A stretch of DNA of 64,000 nt from Paulownia fortunei (GCA_019321725.1 CM033121.1:12896001-12960000), one strand, 5' to 3'. Shown: positions 46,420 through 58,761, counted from the stretch's first letter. Made by a program: numbers and translations. Notes: generated from the sequence alone by a model not told the origin.

Positions 46420-47469
46420 TGAGGCTAATCTAGAAGTTTTTGCAAGGGAAATGGATGAATTGTAGAGCTAACCCCCCAAACTTTCCATTAACTAACTTAA
46501 CATTGACGTAAATATGAGGTTGATAAAGTAGAGGAAGAGGAAGTTTGGTCCCTCCAAGAGCAGAGCCATCCAGAAAGAAATAAACAAACTGCTACAACCA
46601 AATACATATAGCCTGTGATATACCTAGAGTGGCTAGCAAACATTTTTTTGGTGCCAAAGACCAAAGAATAATGGTGTCTGTGCCTCTATTTCATAGACAT
46701 GAATAAGGCTTGCCTGAAGTATCCACTTTTCTTTTTGCAAATAAACTTGTGGGTAAACTCGACCTTAGGGTATGAATTGTTAAGGTTCCTGGACTATGGA
46801 TACAATCAAATTCGGCTAGCTCTGGAGGACTAAGAGAAATCGAGTTTATGATTGATTAAGGATCTTTTGTTACACTATTATACCTTTTAGATTGAAGAAT
46901 GTAGGGGCCACCTATCAGAGGCTTGTCAATCATGTTTAAGGACCAAATCGGACAAAACATCAAAGTATACATACAGGACATGCTACCTAAAAGAAGCCGA
47001 AGTGGGATAATGTGAGAGTTTTAGAGGAATATTTTACGACACTGAAGTCTTTTAACATGAAGCTAAATCTGGCCAAGTGCATTTTTGGTGTACTGGGAGA
47101 GAAATTTTTGGGTTACATAATCACAGAAAGAGGGTACTAGCTAACCCATAAAAGATATATGTTGTTCTAAACATGCCTTATTCTCATACCATCAAAGATA
47201 TACATAAGTTAGCAAGGTAACTGGCAACCCTAAATCTGTTTATCTCAAAGGTCGATGGATAAAGCCTTCGTTTCTTCAAGGTACTCTTACAGGGGAAGAA
47301 CTTGAAATAGACTAGAGCATGCTAACAAACATTTAAAGAGTTGAAGAGGTACTTAGTCTCTCTATTGATCTTGACGAAACTTGAAGATAGAGACACACTG
47401 TTTCTTTACCTAGTAGTGTCGGATGAGGTGACCAGTGCAATGCTAGTCTGTGAAAAAAAGAGGGAAATC
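46420..47469 (+). pseudogene. Tat reverse transcriptase fragment, interrupted
   Basis: A plus-strand Tat RT with blocks RKRKFGPSKSRAIQKEINKLLQ (first 20 residues or fewer readable per frame), YLEWLANIFLVPK, NKACLKYPLF, and FKDQIG. The catalytic box reads VYIQDM instead of VYVDDM. The start of RNase H follows (FLYLVVSDEVTSAMLV) and breaks off at 47,469, exactly where the copia LTR begins. Gag and protease upstream are missing. Many stops are present. Confidence 0.75.
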
Positions 47470-49535
47470 TGTTAGGTTTGCAAAATGGGGGAACATCACG
47501 CAGTAAACATTCAAAATTTAAAAATATAATAAACAACCAGTTTCAATGTGATTATAGGTTATATCCAGATACTTCATTTAAAAGCTAATAAATTAAAAAA
47601 ATCTTGAATTTATACCTAACCAAGCACTCCGATTGATGACGATAATTTGAATGATTCAAATCATGGCACCTACTTGAATGGTTCACTGAAGGAATCCATG
47701 CATCTTCCCTCAAACGGTATCCACATAATGAGCAAGATTATGATTCAATTTTTCTTCTAGAAGAAATCAAATCCACATCCCTATTCTAGAACTTTTGGAG
47801 TGTTAATCAATTTCAATATCAACTTGGTGATAAGATAATTGATCAATTTCAGTGTATGGCCTAGAACCAAAACTAGACAAAATTAAAGTAGGAATAATAT
47901 GGGAGGAGAAATAATTTTCTGCTCTTGGGAAAGAGGGCTGAAAATTCTAGCTTCTCAAGCTTGAATTTTTAGCCATAGGGTTGTATATATACAACCCCTT
48001 TTCTTGGCCTAATCCCATTAGGTCTCTAAGACTATCCATATTTATCACTATTTTGATTCTATCCAAGATAAGTCTTGAATGAGTTTTCTATTAAGACTCT
48101 AAATCTTAAATACTTTCCATTCAAGACAAGGTGTCTTTGATTCATAACCAAAGGCTACCAATGGGCCTTTTCTACAAGCCCATTAATTATTGGGTTATTA
48201 ATTAATCAAGCTCAATTCAATGGTTCTAGTGGACCACCTATTAAAATTAGGCCCAATATAAATAATCTAATTATTTATATTAGTTAAATGAATTTATCCC
48301 ATAAATTAATTTCAAGCCCAATAATTAATTGATCCAATTAATTTATTAATAACTCCTAAACGAGCTCTTTACCAAATTAGGTCTAACTGAATAATCCTAT
48401 TACTTAATTTGATGAATTAATTCAACTACTAAATTAATTCTAGCTCCAAGTTAATTAATCATTATTAATCAACTTGATCCAACTCCTTGGATTTAATTTT
48501 AGATAGAAGTGATCCATCTTGTTTTGTGTGTGACCTACTAAGTTCACAATTAAGCTAGCAGTAGGCGTGCGACTTAGTCAATATAATATATTGTGATTAA
48601 TTGATCTAGTCAATTAATCCCTCTTTGAACTAGCCCCTTAATCCCAAGAACCACACAAGTCAAGGAAAATACCTAACTGTGTATCTTGACTCCTAGTCTT
48701 AGGTGAAATAACAAGTAAACTTATTCCGTTATGAATATTGTGCAAGTTTGGTCATTCCATAAACAAACTTCCGGACTAAGTTTAGGGAATGGTTTATTAA
48801 TCGAAACCCTATTCGACTAGGTAACTATGATTTCATTTCTAGTGTTATTAATTTTTGATGAATCATTAGAAAACCCTCGTATAATATTCATCCTGCTCTG
48901 GCTAGAGTCTTTTCAAGTCAAGGACCACGAAATGCATAGGAAGTTCATCTATTCTGCAAGATAGGTGACATATTCTTTGTTGATCACTTATTAACCTCCA
49001 TACTTAAAAATCATATGCCCATTATGATTGTCATGCAATCGGAAAATACATCAAAGTATACGATCTCGTGCACAAGGCTACCATGGTACCTCAAGTCAAA
49101 GGACTAACTCATGCACTATTGTAACTGGAAAATTCTCATTCGACAACTAATGTTTTATAATTGAGAATTATCTATGGGCTTGTTCAGTGTACTTGTTTCC
49201 CTAATGAGCACCTGCACATGTGCACTAGCATCCCTATGCTAATACTTATGGAATGAGAAATTCTCATTTCGACCATTTATCATCTGCACAAGTCTTTCTG
49301 GGCTTATTGATTTCCCATCTCAATTAACCCACAACTTGGAATGATTTTAAAACCAAAGTTATAGAGGCATGTTTTATGATCGCCATCATATGTGCGACTA
49401 TGTCCCATAATTGAGTATGGTCCAAAGACTTTATCCTAATTGACAATATGCAATAAAGATAAAGAAAATGTCAATTTTTATTATTATATTTCAAATAAGA
49501 TCATTTTTACAAGAGTATTCAAGTGGTATTGCTTT
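47470..49535 (-). mobile_element. Copia LTR copy 2, 3' LTR of the split copia element
   Basis: It begins on the plus strand TGTTAGGTTTGC at 47,470, matching in reverse the ..GAACCCAACA end of copy 3, and shares long blocks with copies 1 and 3. The right edge near 49,535 is where similarity to copy 1 stops and the copia C-terminus begins. Adjacent host bases at the left are AAATC (47,465-47,469); the partner duplication would lie beyond the window. Its insertion breaks the Tat RNase H. Confidence 0.75.
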
Positions 49536-49547
49536 AGAGCCAATAAC

Positions 49548-49947
49548 CCATGTACCTAATGCCTATCTTCTCAAGATATCATTTGAATACCTTTTGTGCT
49601 AAGGGCTTAGTCAGTAGATCTGCTATATTTTCTATTAAGGCAACTATGTCTACTTTGAAGTCATCTCTAACAATGTTCTCTCGGATCAATGGTATAGCCT
49701 CATGATGTGATTGGATTTTTTATGAGATCTTGATTTCTTTGCTTGCACAATCGCCCCCATTGTTATCATAGTACAAAGGTACTGGATCAACAATAGATGG
49801 AACTACGCCCAAGGATTGGACGAAGTTCCTCATCCAAACATATTTCTTCCCAGCATCACATGCAACAATATATTCAGCTCGCTGGTGGAATCCACGATCG
49901 TCTCTTGCTTGGAACTCTTCTAGCTGACTGCCCTACTGTTTATGGTG
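49548..49947 (-). pseudogene. Copia RNase H and pol C-terminus
   Basis: The minus strand reads DSTSEAEYIACDAGKKYVWM, then LYYDNNGG, SHHEAIPLIREN and ENIADLLTKPLAQKVF, ending GIRYMGYWL and a stop. This is the terminal part of a Ty1/copia polyprotein. Its upstream part resumes at 62,926 after the Athila B insertion. Single stops are present. Confidence 0.85.
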
Positions 49948-49952
49948 AATAC
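49948..49952. repeat. Left target-site duplication of Athila B
   Basis: AATAC, identical to 62,921-62,925. Rejoining the copia sequence at this site restores the reading ..SRF-V-F-T.. of the copia RNase H region. Confidence 0.85.
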
Positions 49953-51868
49953 TAATACATGTCGTTAAACATACCAAATTAAAACCTTACTACTAAAATA
50001 ATTTTACTAGTGCGAGTAAGGGTCGATCCCACGAAAAACAAAGAATTCTATAACCAAAAACTCAACTCACTAATAATATGTTATTAAGAAATCAAGGTAA
50101 TAAAGTAGTGAGGATTAGGGATTCGTTCTTGAGTTTTGGATAGAAGAACGATTATTTATTATTCATTTTTTCTCTTTTTAAATGCAACTATTGGAATTCA
50201 TACACAATTAAGGTTCTAATAGGAAGATATTTTCACATAGCTCATACATTAAGGTGATGGTAATATTATCTTACTGTCTATAAATTATCTTTTAACGACA
50301 ACACTTATTATGGGATCAAGTATTTATGCACACATTTATTTATAATAAATTAAAATTTTACGTTAGCAGTTGGTATAGTAGAATTGATATTAATATTACT
50401 CCCACTTTTCCATTAAAACTACCAACCATAGATAACAAGCTGTGTTATCCCAATCATTCCTTAGTTTTTCGTTAAATAGAACAAGCTCTCTACCTAATTC
50501 ATCGACTATTAAACAATCTAGAACAAGCTCTCCGAATTCAATTTAACAGAAGTATTAAGATGATAAAGATAGATTGATCTAAGCAACAAACAATTGTTCA
50601 ACTTATGTTATGTTCCACATCATGATTTACAAAAACATCTTAAAATCATTATTCACAATTTACTACTTATAATTATAAATTCAAGATAATTACGGATCAT
50701 GAATTCTAATATAGTTTCAGGCAATTCTCAAGCCCTACTTAGTTGTGCACCTAAATAAAATAAGAAAATAACCATAAAGAAATTAAATGTAGAAGAACAT
50801 TAACAATCTCAATTAGAAAAATGAAAAATAATATCGAATACTCAATTGCACAAATTCATGTCTAGGGTTTTAAAATCACCCTTAACGAAAATTGTAGATT
50901 CAACCTAGCATACTTCAAAATAACAAGAAAAATAAAACTAACAACATTAAGAATTCAAGAAATTAAAAAGGTAAAAAGGGGAATAAGAACATTAATATAG
51001 ATGAATTCCCTTGGTAGATAAATCTCCCTTTTAAAACCCTCTTTTTTTATTCTATTTTTGGAACCTAAAGCTCTGTCCTCTTTTTAGTTTTTCTTATGTG
51101 TCTCGAATGACACCTAAGAGGTTCTATTTATAGTAGAAGAGTGCCCAAATTAACATCTACAAATTCACTTCAAATTTACTCTAAATTCACATGTCCTTGG
51201 ATCTAAATATTGTTATATATTTTTCTCTATGCAATCAGCTGATTTTAGAAACTTGGTCAACATAAAGGTTGTAGCTTTATTTATTAGCTTCATATTCCAA
51301 CTTGAATACCTAATTCTAACCATTAGAAAGAAATCTATGCTTGACATAAGGAGATGTGTCAGCATAAATAGATCTCTTCCAATGCACACATTTGGACAAT
51401 TTTTTTGCTTTTATCAAGGCTAAATTGGATTGAGCTTCCAACAACAAAGTTTTTGTTTTATTTCTTTCCTTTCAAATAAAGTAAAATTTAGGTCCCTAGG
51501 GATTTTGAGCATGGAATTAATGCCATTGTACGAAAACTGTGCATGTCTAGAAACATGAAGATTTTGAATTTAATGCAAGCCTAACAATCACTTGCAAAAT
51601 CTAAGTGATTTGTTGCATATATTTTGATTTACACATGATGGACTTAGTAAAAAATGACCATTTTCTTCTTATTATGATTCTTCTTTGATATAATGAAATA
51701 ATATCTCCCAATTAACGTATTGTCTTATTTGGTTTCATTTTGGCTCCTTTTGATCTCTTTTTATCCATTGATTCCCAAATTCCTATAAAATACAAAATAT
51801 TAATAAAAACAAAGCAATAAAAATGTAAAGGAATTGATATTAAAATATATAGAAATATGCAGTTATCA
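49953..51868 (-). repeat. 3' LTR of Athila B
   Basis: 1,916 bp; the minus strand starts TGATAACTGCATATTTC at 51,868. Relative to the 5' LTR it lacks about 430 bp (between about 50,380 and 50,390 here; 60,990-61,420 there), but keeps about 285 bp at its 3' end (49,953 to about 50,236) that the other has lost. Confidence 0.85.
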
Positions 51869-53567
51869 AATTCTCCCATACTTAACCCTTGTTCGCCCTC
51901 GAGCGAACCTAAAACAAAACCTAAACTAATCTACTTTCATAGGAAATCACAATTGCATTTAGCATAAGAAACAAACCTTTAAACCCGTATGTGGCCCAAA
52001 GAGAATGGGTTGTAGTCTCGTCAGGGCTTCCAGCGGTGATACCCACAAACATCTATGATAAGTAACTTACAACCGTTGATCTCAAGAAGCAACAAAGTAA
52101 TATATATAAATAAAATCAAACAAGTTTTGAATCTAACCCTTAATAATTGAAAAACCAATTCATTTCCACAATAATCATACTCAAGTGTGTGTGTGAATAG
52201 CTAATGCTAACATATTTTAAATAAGTGAATTCTCATAGAACTTTACAAAAACCATCACTCAGTCTCTAATGGAAGGGTTAAACATCATAAGCTCCTCATT
52301 TGGTACAAATCTCTACTATAATAAAGGCACCACATGAAATCAAAAGATTTTCAACAAAGGTTGTAATGGGGCCAAAGGGTAATGATGTGGCACAGAAACG
52401 AGAGAATAGGATGAAACAAAGGTTCTAAAAACTTCATGGGTTAGACACATAGAGTTCATCAATAAATAATTCTCATACTCCAACACTAGGGCCTATTGTC
52501 ATTTAGTTGGACCCCTTGTCATTATTCAACATCCCATTTTTAGTTACAACTCGTAATATTTTTATTCAACACTTTGCAACTTTTTTTGTATTTTTTTCCT
52601 TTGAACTCCCCCACACTTATCTTCTATTCCAACCCAAATTTCTTTTGCAAGCTCACCTTATTGATGGAATATCTCTTAAACTCCAAATTATTTTTAAAAT
52701 AATGGAAGGATAATAGTGTATTTAGGGTAGGTAAGAAGATATAGTTACCACAGAAAAACTTATTCATTGAAAGGGACAAAGTGGCTTACTATGAGGGATG
52801 TTATTTTGGAACGGGGAATAAGCTAATTTGGCCATGGTGCTAGAAAGCCTAGTGCCTTAATTATTTTTCAAGTGGTGCTCAATCAGTCATTCCCCTCGAT
52901 AGACTATAATGAAAAGTTCTAACAATGCACCCCTACATGTTGAAAACCCAAGTAATGATTAAAGCAAGGGCATAAGAACTACTTATTTTGACATGCTTGT
53001 TTCCACCTCAAATAACATAATTATATATGCAAAAAGATTTGAGTGTAATTATCACAAAAATATATCAACAAAACAACAACATCAAGGGCCAAAATAACAT
53101 ATATCATCAATCACAACCACATTATTCATGCTCAATTTTAATAATTGAAGTTGGAAGAACAACAACGTCTCAAAAATAATTGACAATGCAAAAACTTTTA
53201 GTTAAAAACTTCACAAACATACAATATTATGCAAAAAAAAAAAAGGGTTTCTCAAGAGTATTAAAGTTACTTTTTACTCTACTACCCACCATTTTTTATC
53301 ATTTTAATGGACCTAAAATAAAATAAGCTTGAATATTTTTCTTTAGAAACGTAAATAGGAAAGTACACATGGAACACACCAGACATGATGTTAACTAGAC
53401 ATGATATCAACTATCCCTTCCCCAACCTAATCGAGATATTGTTCCCAATATCAAAAATAGATTGGAAAGTAGAGTTTAAAAGATATCACCTGAAATGTGG
53501 CTTATTGGAAAATAAAGTTGAAACAACACAATATATATACTATTAGTCAAAACCATTAATTTCACAG
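51869..53567 (-). other. Athila B polypurine tract and 3' non-coding region, distal part
   Basis: The bases next to the LTR (minus strand GTATGGGAGAATT) are the probable polypurine tract. The rest is non-coding; 53,190-53,567 matches the Athila A 3' region. No env-like ORF was recognised. Confidence 0.6.
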
Positions 53568-54230
53568 GCTGAGAGTCAAATTTATTTTGCGATTTCGATC
53601 ACTGTCCCTATTGTACCAATCCACACATGCCAAAGTTGGATTAGGTTCTAACATATATGCTAGAAGTTGATCAATCAGTTGGTTAAGTGTTGGTGCAAAA
53701 ATGAGGATTCGTCTCGTAGACGATGAAATAAAACCTTTTTCCACAATATGATCTACAAAAAATAACAAACTATCAAAAAAACCATTAATATTAAGAATAC
53801 ATATAGATTTATGGTGAATGTTGAGTTGTGCCTAAGAGATAACTTGGAATAACTCCTTTAGAGTACCAAAACCACGAGGTAGGGTAATGAATGCATTCAT
53901 ATTGTTTAACATGTTGGGCATTCTATCTATAATATGTGATACTTTTAAGTCATCTTCGATGGTCATAACTGTGATATTTTGTATTGTTAAAGGTTTTGGG
54001 ATAACTTCTAAGATTTTAACTCTTCCTACATAAGCAGAAGCAACAACACTCCCCATTAACCCCAGACTTTCTCCCTTGTACACTAAATGAATTTTTCTTT
54101 TTGCTAGAGTTCTGCCAATGTTATTGGTTGCCTTTATAAACTCACCATTTTTTTCTGGATTGGCTCCACAAAAGACACAAATACAGTTGAACTTGCGAGT
54201 AGAAGTCCCTTCTATTTTTTTTCTCTCTTC
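53562..54230 (-). pseudogene. Captured LOG-like cytokinin phosphoribohydrolase copy
   Basis: LOG enzymes release active cytokinin bases from their riboside 5'-monophosphates in the cytosol. The minus strand gives one continuous frame of about 220 codons: CICVFCGANPEKNG, LAKRKIHLVYKGESLGLMG, ILEVIPKPL, the catalytic-region arginine (IIDRM), LPRGFGTLKELFQVIS, a stop (53,832-53,834) where the family has Trp, then AQLNIHHKSICILNINGFFD, EKGFISSSTRRIL and a tail ending LTLSL before TGA. It aligns with the family without gaps, so introns are absent. The usual LPGGxGTxxE is LPRGFGTLKE (first Gly to Arg) and VYGGGS is VYKGES. Family start Met lies in a shifted frame near 54,223. Non-functional as it stands. 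Confidence 0.85.
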
Positions 54231-54637
54231 ATTTTTGAAAGGGAGTTATGCAAAAGTGGAGTAAGCACGGTGCTATTTATTGAGGTGTGAATAGTAAATG
54301 CATTTATTGCATGTCTTTTTCTTTTGTTAAAAAGTTGATAATAAGGACGTAAAATTTTAAAATCAACTACCTACACGTGAATGTATATGTAGTTGTGACT
54401 ATAGCTCATATCTTCCTCTAGTTTTACGTCCAGTAACAACTTAAATGCCCTCTAAGGTCTTTTAATATAAACTGGCAAACAAGGTCTTTTAATATTAGAT
54501 TACCAAAACTATAATGCTCATATTCATCCTAAAAGTGATTTCATAAATTTAGTATTAGACGATGCACTAATTCACAAGGATGTGTCTCAAGAGTTAATAA
54601 AATGTCATTTGGAGACTCCTTACTCAATCAATCCTTC
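54231..54637 (-). promoter_or_regulatory. Upstream part of the LOG insert, TATA-like box
   Basis: About 400 bp upstream of the LOG-like frame have no counterpart in Athila A. On the minus strand a TATA-like CAATAAATAG lies at 54,273-54,282, about 45-50 bases before the start region. A 17-base word, AATATTAAAAGACCTTG or close to it, occurs twice (about 54,456-54,506). This could be a captured gene promoter and 5' leader, or chance in AT-rich DNA. Confidence 0.35.
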
Positions 54638-55090
54638 ATGAATTGAATTTTATCTTCTCAATTTTAAGAAACCATTCCTAATGAATGACACTTTATGGTT
54701 TCAAGTATATCGAGCACATCTATAACAAACTTGTATTTATTTGGCCCTTCGTTGCATATGAGCTTTTATCTAAACCAGGCATATATCTAGTAAGCAAGTT
54801 TGAAAACATACTCTTACCTTTGCTTCAATTATTTATCATATGTCTCCTGGGATGATCTTGTATATAAGCATCCTTAATTTTTCAATCTTGGTTTAGTAAA
54901 TTTTAAAATTGCATTTTTAGAAAGAAAATAAAATCGCTTCTTGAGAATTAAAAATATGTTATCCATTTTGAAAAGAATAAGGAAAAAGAATGAGAAAAGA
55001 TAGAAACTTTGTATAGAGATTTCAATTGTTTGGGAAACAGATAAGTCTAACTTTAATAGCTACGGAGTACCGTTATCTACCACTTAACCA
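54638..55090 (-). other. Athila B 3' region, proximal part
   Basis: Non-coding sequence aligning with about 41,850-42,310 of Athila A, ending at CCACTTAACCAAGAA. It resumes the A-like alignment that the LOG insert interrupts. Confidence 0.6.
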
Positions 55091-55300
55091 AGAAGGATCA
55101 TAACTTTTGATAATTTTCAGAACTTTTGCACAAAGTGCAAGTGCCTTTGAAAAGAGTGGGCTAATGCAATCTACACTGCAAGATCTTTGCAGTGGTTATC
55201 TTTATCAAAAAGTGACCACCATGTGCTCTTGCATGATAAAAATTAAAAAAATTACTGCCTACCTCATTGTCACCACACATCTTCGATTAGGACAAAACAA
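55091..55300 (-). pseudogene. Second, A-type integrase fragment in Athila B
   Basis: This matches the zinc-binding N-terminal part of the Athila A integrase at about 43,200-43,390 nearly base for base (for example GATAATTTTCA.AACTTTTGC and AAAAAGTGACCACCAT). The rest of an A-type integrase is missing on both sides. Athila B has its own, more diverged integrase at 55,586-56,727, so this is an extra copy. Confidence 0.75.
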
Positions 55301-55585
55301 AATAGAAAAAATAAAGAAAATTAAATGGATAAAAGAAAACGGGAATGAGAGTTAAAGAAAACAAATCTACAATTGTAGGCTCTCATAGTCTTGTTCCCAT
55401 CCATTGGGTTGCCTCCCAACAAGCGCTTGGATTAACATCCTCAACCGGACATTGCATCATTTATCACTTCTCCACATAAGCAGGCCCATAGATGGGAACC
55501 TCTTCCACACTCTCCGTTTGAAAGCTCTCATAGTAAGGTTTCAACCTAAGGCCATTTAACTTGAACATTTGGCTAGTCTTCGAAC
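55301..55585 (-). other. Athila B region just downstream of pol
   Basis: Contains AAGCGCTTGTTGGGAGGCAA on the minus strand (about 55,408-55,427), a sequence often found just after integrase in Athila elements. No open frame. Confidence 0.55.
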
Positions 55586-56727
55586 TTATATTTCAACAGC
55601 GCCATGAGAAAAAATATTAGAAATAATAAAAGGACCAACCCAATGATAATGCAATTTACTTGGAAATATTACAAAGTGTGAATGAAATAAAAGAACCTTT
55701 TGATCAATGACAAAATGTTTTCTAAAAATCATCTTATCATGAAAATGCCTTAGTCTTTTCTTTGTAGATCTCAGAGCTCTTCTAGGCATCATTGTGAATT
55801 TTTCTCAAGCTCTTAGAGTTGTAACTTCCTTTGCTCCCCGCTGCATCCATCTCCATATTGCCTTGTTTCACTGCCCACCATACTTTTTGTTCTAACTCCA
55901 CGGAGAGGTGACAAGGCTTCCCATAGACTAACCGATAGGGGGATATGCTAATGGGAGTTTTATAAACAGTTCGATATACCCACAAGGCATCCTCAAGGCG
56001 AATGCTCCAATATGTCCTATTCACATTGACCATTTTCTCAAGGATAGATTTGACCTCCCTATTGGACACCTCCTCTTACCCACTTGTTTCTGGATGGTAT
56101 GATATGGAAACTCGATGTGTGATGTTATACTTTTTGAAAAGAGCTTCAATCAACCTATTGCAAAAGTAGGGTACCTCTATCACTAATTATGGCCCGTGGC
56201 ATTTCAAATCTTGCAAATATATGGGACTTGACAAAATCTACAACAACTTTTGAATCATTAGTCTGAGTGGCTTTGACTTCTACCTACTTTGAGACATAAT
56301 CAACATCAAGTATATTATAAAGATGACCAAAAGAATGGGGAAATAGTCCAATGAAATCGATGTCCCAAACATAAAAAATCTCCACAATAAGTATGGAAGT
56401 TTGTGGCATTTCATTTCTAGGTCCCAAGTTACTTGTCCTTTGACACTTATCACAAGATTTATAATGGAGATAGGTGTCCTTAAATAGTGAGGGCCAATAG
56501 AAACCACTTTCAAACACCTTAAGGGCAGTCCATTTTGGTCCAAACTATCCACCACTAGCAAAGGAATGACAAAACTTAAAAATGGGAATAATATCATTCT
56601 CAAGTACACACCTTCTTATCACTTGATTAGAGCAATGCTTCCAAAAGTATGGATCATCCCAAATGTGGTATTTAGCATCACTCTTGATCTTCTCTTTTTT
56701 TTCCTTAGTCAACTTATCCAACAACAT
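55586..56727 (-). pseudogene. Athila B integrase
   Basis: N-terminal zinc domain (56,545-56,727): YHIWDDPYFWKHC and RRCVLENDI, FCHSFASGG. Core: GFYWPSLFKDTYLHYKSCD, then VWDIDFIGLFPHSFG (first Asp), IISDRGT near 56,177 (second Asp intact), then [13 protein letters not shown] (Glu). C-terminus: [27 protein letters not shown], and KLHYHWVGPFIISNI (55,586-55,792). At least three frameshifts and several stops break it. Confidence 0.85.
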
Positions 56728-56779
56728 CTTAGTAACTAGGTAATTGATGATGTCAGCGTACTAAGGGGCTACCACATTC

Positions 56780-57270
56780 ATTATGAGAAGTTGCTCATCC
56801 GGGAAAGCCTCATTCAATGGTAATGTATCTTTCTCATGCACCAACTGACTAAGGTGATCTGCAACCAAGTTCTTGGACACCATTTTTTCCTTGATTTCCA
56901 AATTCAAATTCTTGTAAGATAAGGATTCATTGAATGAGTCAGGGTTTAGAATCCTTCTTGGTGAGCAAGTATCAAAGAGCTACATAATAAGAATAAACAA
57001 TTACTTTTGCTCCAATCAGATAAGAATGAAATTTTTCCAAAGCAGAAATAACTACTAAAAGTTCATTTTCAGTGGTGGAATAGTTAAGTTGAGCATCATT
57101 TAAGGTACGAAAAGCATAATAAATGGCATGAGGAGTTTGCCCTACTCATTGCCCCAATACGACACCCACTACATATACACTTGCATCGCACATAAGTTCA
57201 AAAGGAAGTTCCCAATTTGGTGGTTAGATAATGCGGGGCGGATGTGAGAAGTTCCTTGAGCTTGTTAAAA
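56780..57270 (-). pseudogene. Athila B RNase H
   Basis: The minus strand shows PFELMCDASVYVV..VLG, then PHAIYYAFRTLNDAQLNYST, TENELLVVISALEKFHSY and further downstream remnants, the Ty3/gypsy RNase H order. The first catalytic aspartate is present. Stops and a degenerated end break the frame. Confidence 0.7.
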
Positions 57271-57281
57271 GCTGTCGTGCA

Positions 57282-58101
57282 TTAGTCATCAAACTTAAAG
57301 GCCACATTCTTTTGAAGTAATATACACAAAGAGATAGCTATTTTGGAAAAATCTCCAATAAACCTATGATAAAAACATGCATGTCTAAGAAAGGAGCGAA
57401 TCTCCCTAACACTAATGGGTGAGGGTAAAGAACACATAAGTTCAATTTTATATTTATCAACCTCAATCCCCCTAGCAAAAATAACATGCCCCAATACTAT
57501 CCCTTGATCAACCGTACAATGGCATTTTTCCCAATTAAGTATAAGGTTAGTTTCAATGCATCTTTGAAGAACAAATGTAAGGTTATCTAAGCATTTATCA
57601 AATGAATCACTATAAACACTAAAATCATCCATGAATACCTCTATGATGTTATCAATGTACTCAGAGAAAATGCTCACCATACACTTTTGAGATGTAGCCG
57701 ATGTGTTGCAAAGTTCGAATGGCATATATCGGTAGATAAATGTACCAAATGGGCATATGAAGATTGTTTTCTCTTAGTCTTTCATGACAATGACAATTTG
57801 ATTATAACTGAGTAGCCATCTAGAAAATAATAATAAAATGAACAGATAATCGTTCAAGCATTTGATCAATGAAAGGTAAAGGAAAGTGATCCTTGCGAGT
57901 AGAAGACTTAAGCTTCCTATAATCAATCCAGACTTGCCATCCAGTTTGAACTATTTGAGGCACTAAATCTGGGTAATCATTTTGCACCACGGTGATATCG
58001 GATTTCTTTGGAACCACTTGTACTAAACTTGCCCACTTGCTATCTGAAATAGGGTAGATGACCCTAACATCAAGAAGCTTCAATATCTTTTTTTTTCTCA
58101 A
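57282..58101 (-). pseudogene. Athila B reverse transcriptase
   Basis: Fingers (57,820-58,101): LLDVRVIYPISDSKWAS, VQVVPKKSDITVV, QVWIDYRKLKSSTRKDHFPL and FIDQMLERL. Palm and thumb (57,282-57,725): MPFELCNTSATSQKCM, an intact FMDDFSVYSDSFD at about 57,610-57,640, NLILNWEKCHCTVDQGIVLG and RSFLRHACFYHRFI. A degenerate stretch with stops joins them. The preceding tether (58,070-58,294) reads AIGWTIVDIKGISPSMCMH. Confidence 0.9.
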
Positions 58102-58761
58102 CTTCCATCATGGATGGATTCAACTGCCTTTGGGCCTCCCTCCTGGGTTTGGATCCCTCCTCAAATAAGATTCGATGCATACACATAGACGGGCTAATTC
58201 CTTTAATATCAACAATGGTCCATCCAATAGCCATATTGTACTCATGGAGCACCCGAACAAGCTTATCCTTTTGTCTATCGGTGAGACCTAGCAATCATAA
58301 CTGGAAGCATTTTTTTCTCGCCCAAATATATAAATTTGAAATGCTTCGGGAGGAATTTGAGCTCCAAGATAGGTGTCTGCACCATAGAAGGTAAAAGTCT
58401 CTCATTAGTCAGTGGCAAAGCAAAATAAGAAACATCATACCTTATATTTTTAGCAATGAGTCCAATCCTTCAACAACTTCCTCCATATTCTCCAATACTT
58501 GAACATCCATTTTTTTCTTTCTCAAGTCTCTCATGTAGAGATTATTTTTCAAACCTACTTCTACTCCGTCATTGCCAGTCAATTCATATATTTATTTTGC
58601 TAAAATATCAATAATATCAATTGCAAAAATGGAATGCACATCACTAGGATACCTCATAGCATCAAAGATATTAAATCTAATAAATTCACCATCAAATTTC
58701 ATAGATAATATGCCATCATGAACATCAATTTTAGTTTGAGCTATTTTTAGGAATAGACCCC

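Noticed and set aside
56280..56609. 109-codon open frame, minus strand
   Set aside because: A shifted-frame shadow of the Athila B integrase; the true text is in a neighbouring frame.
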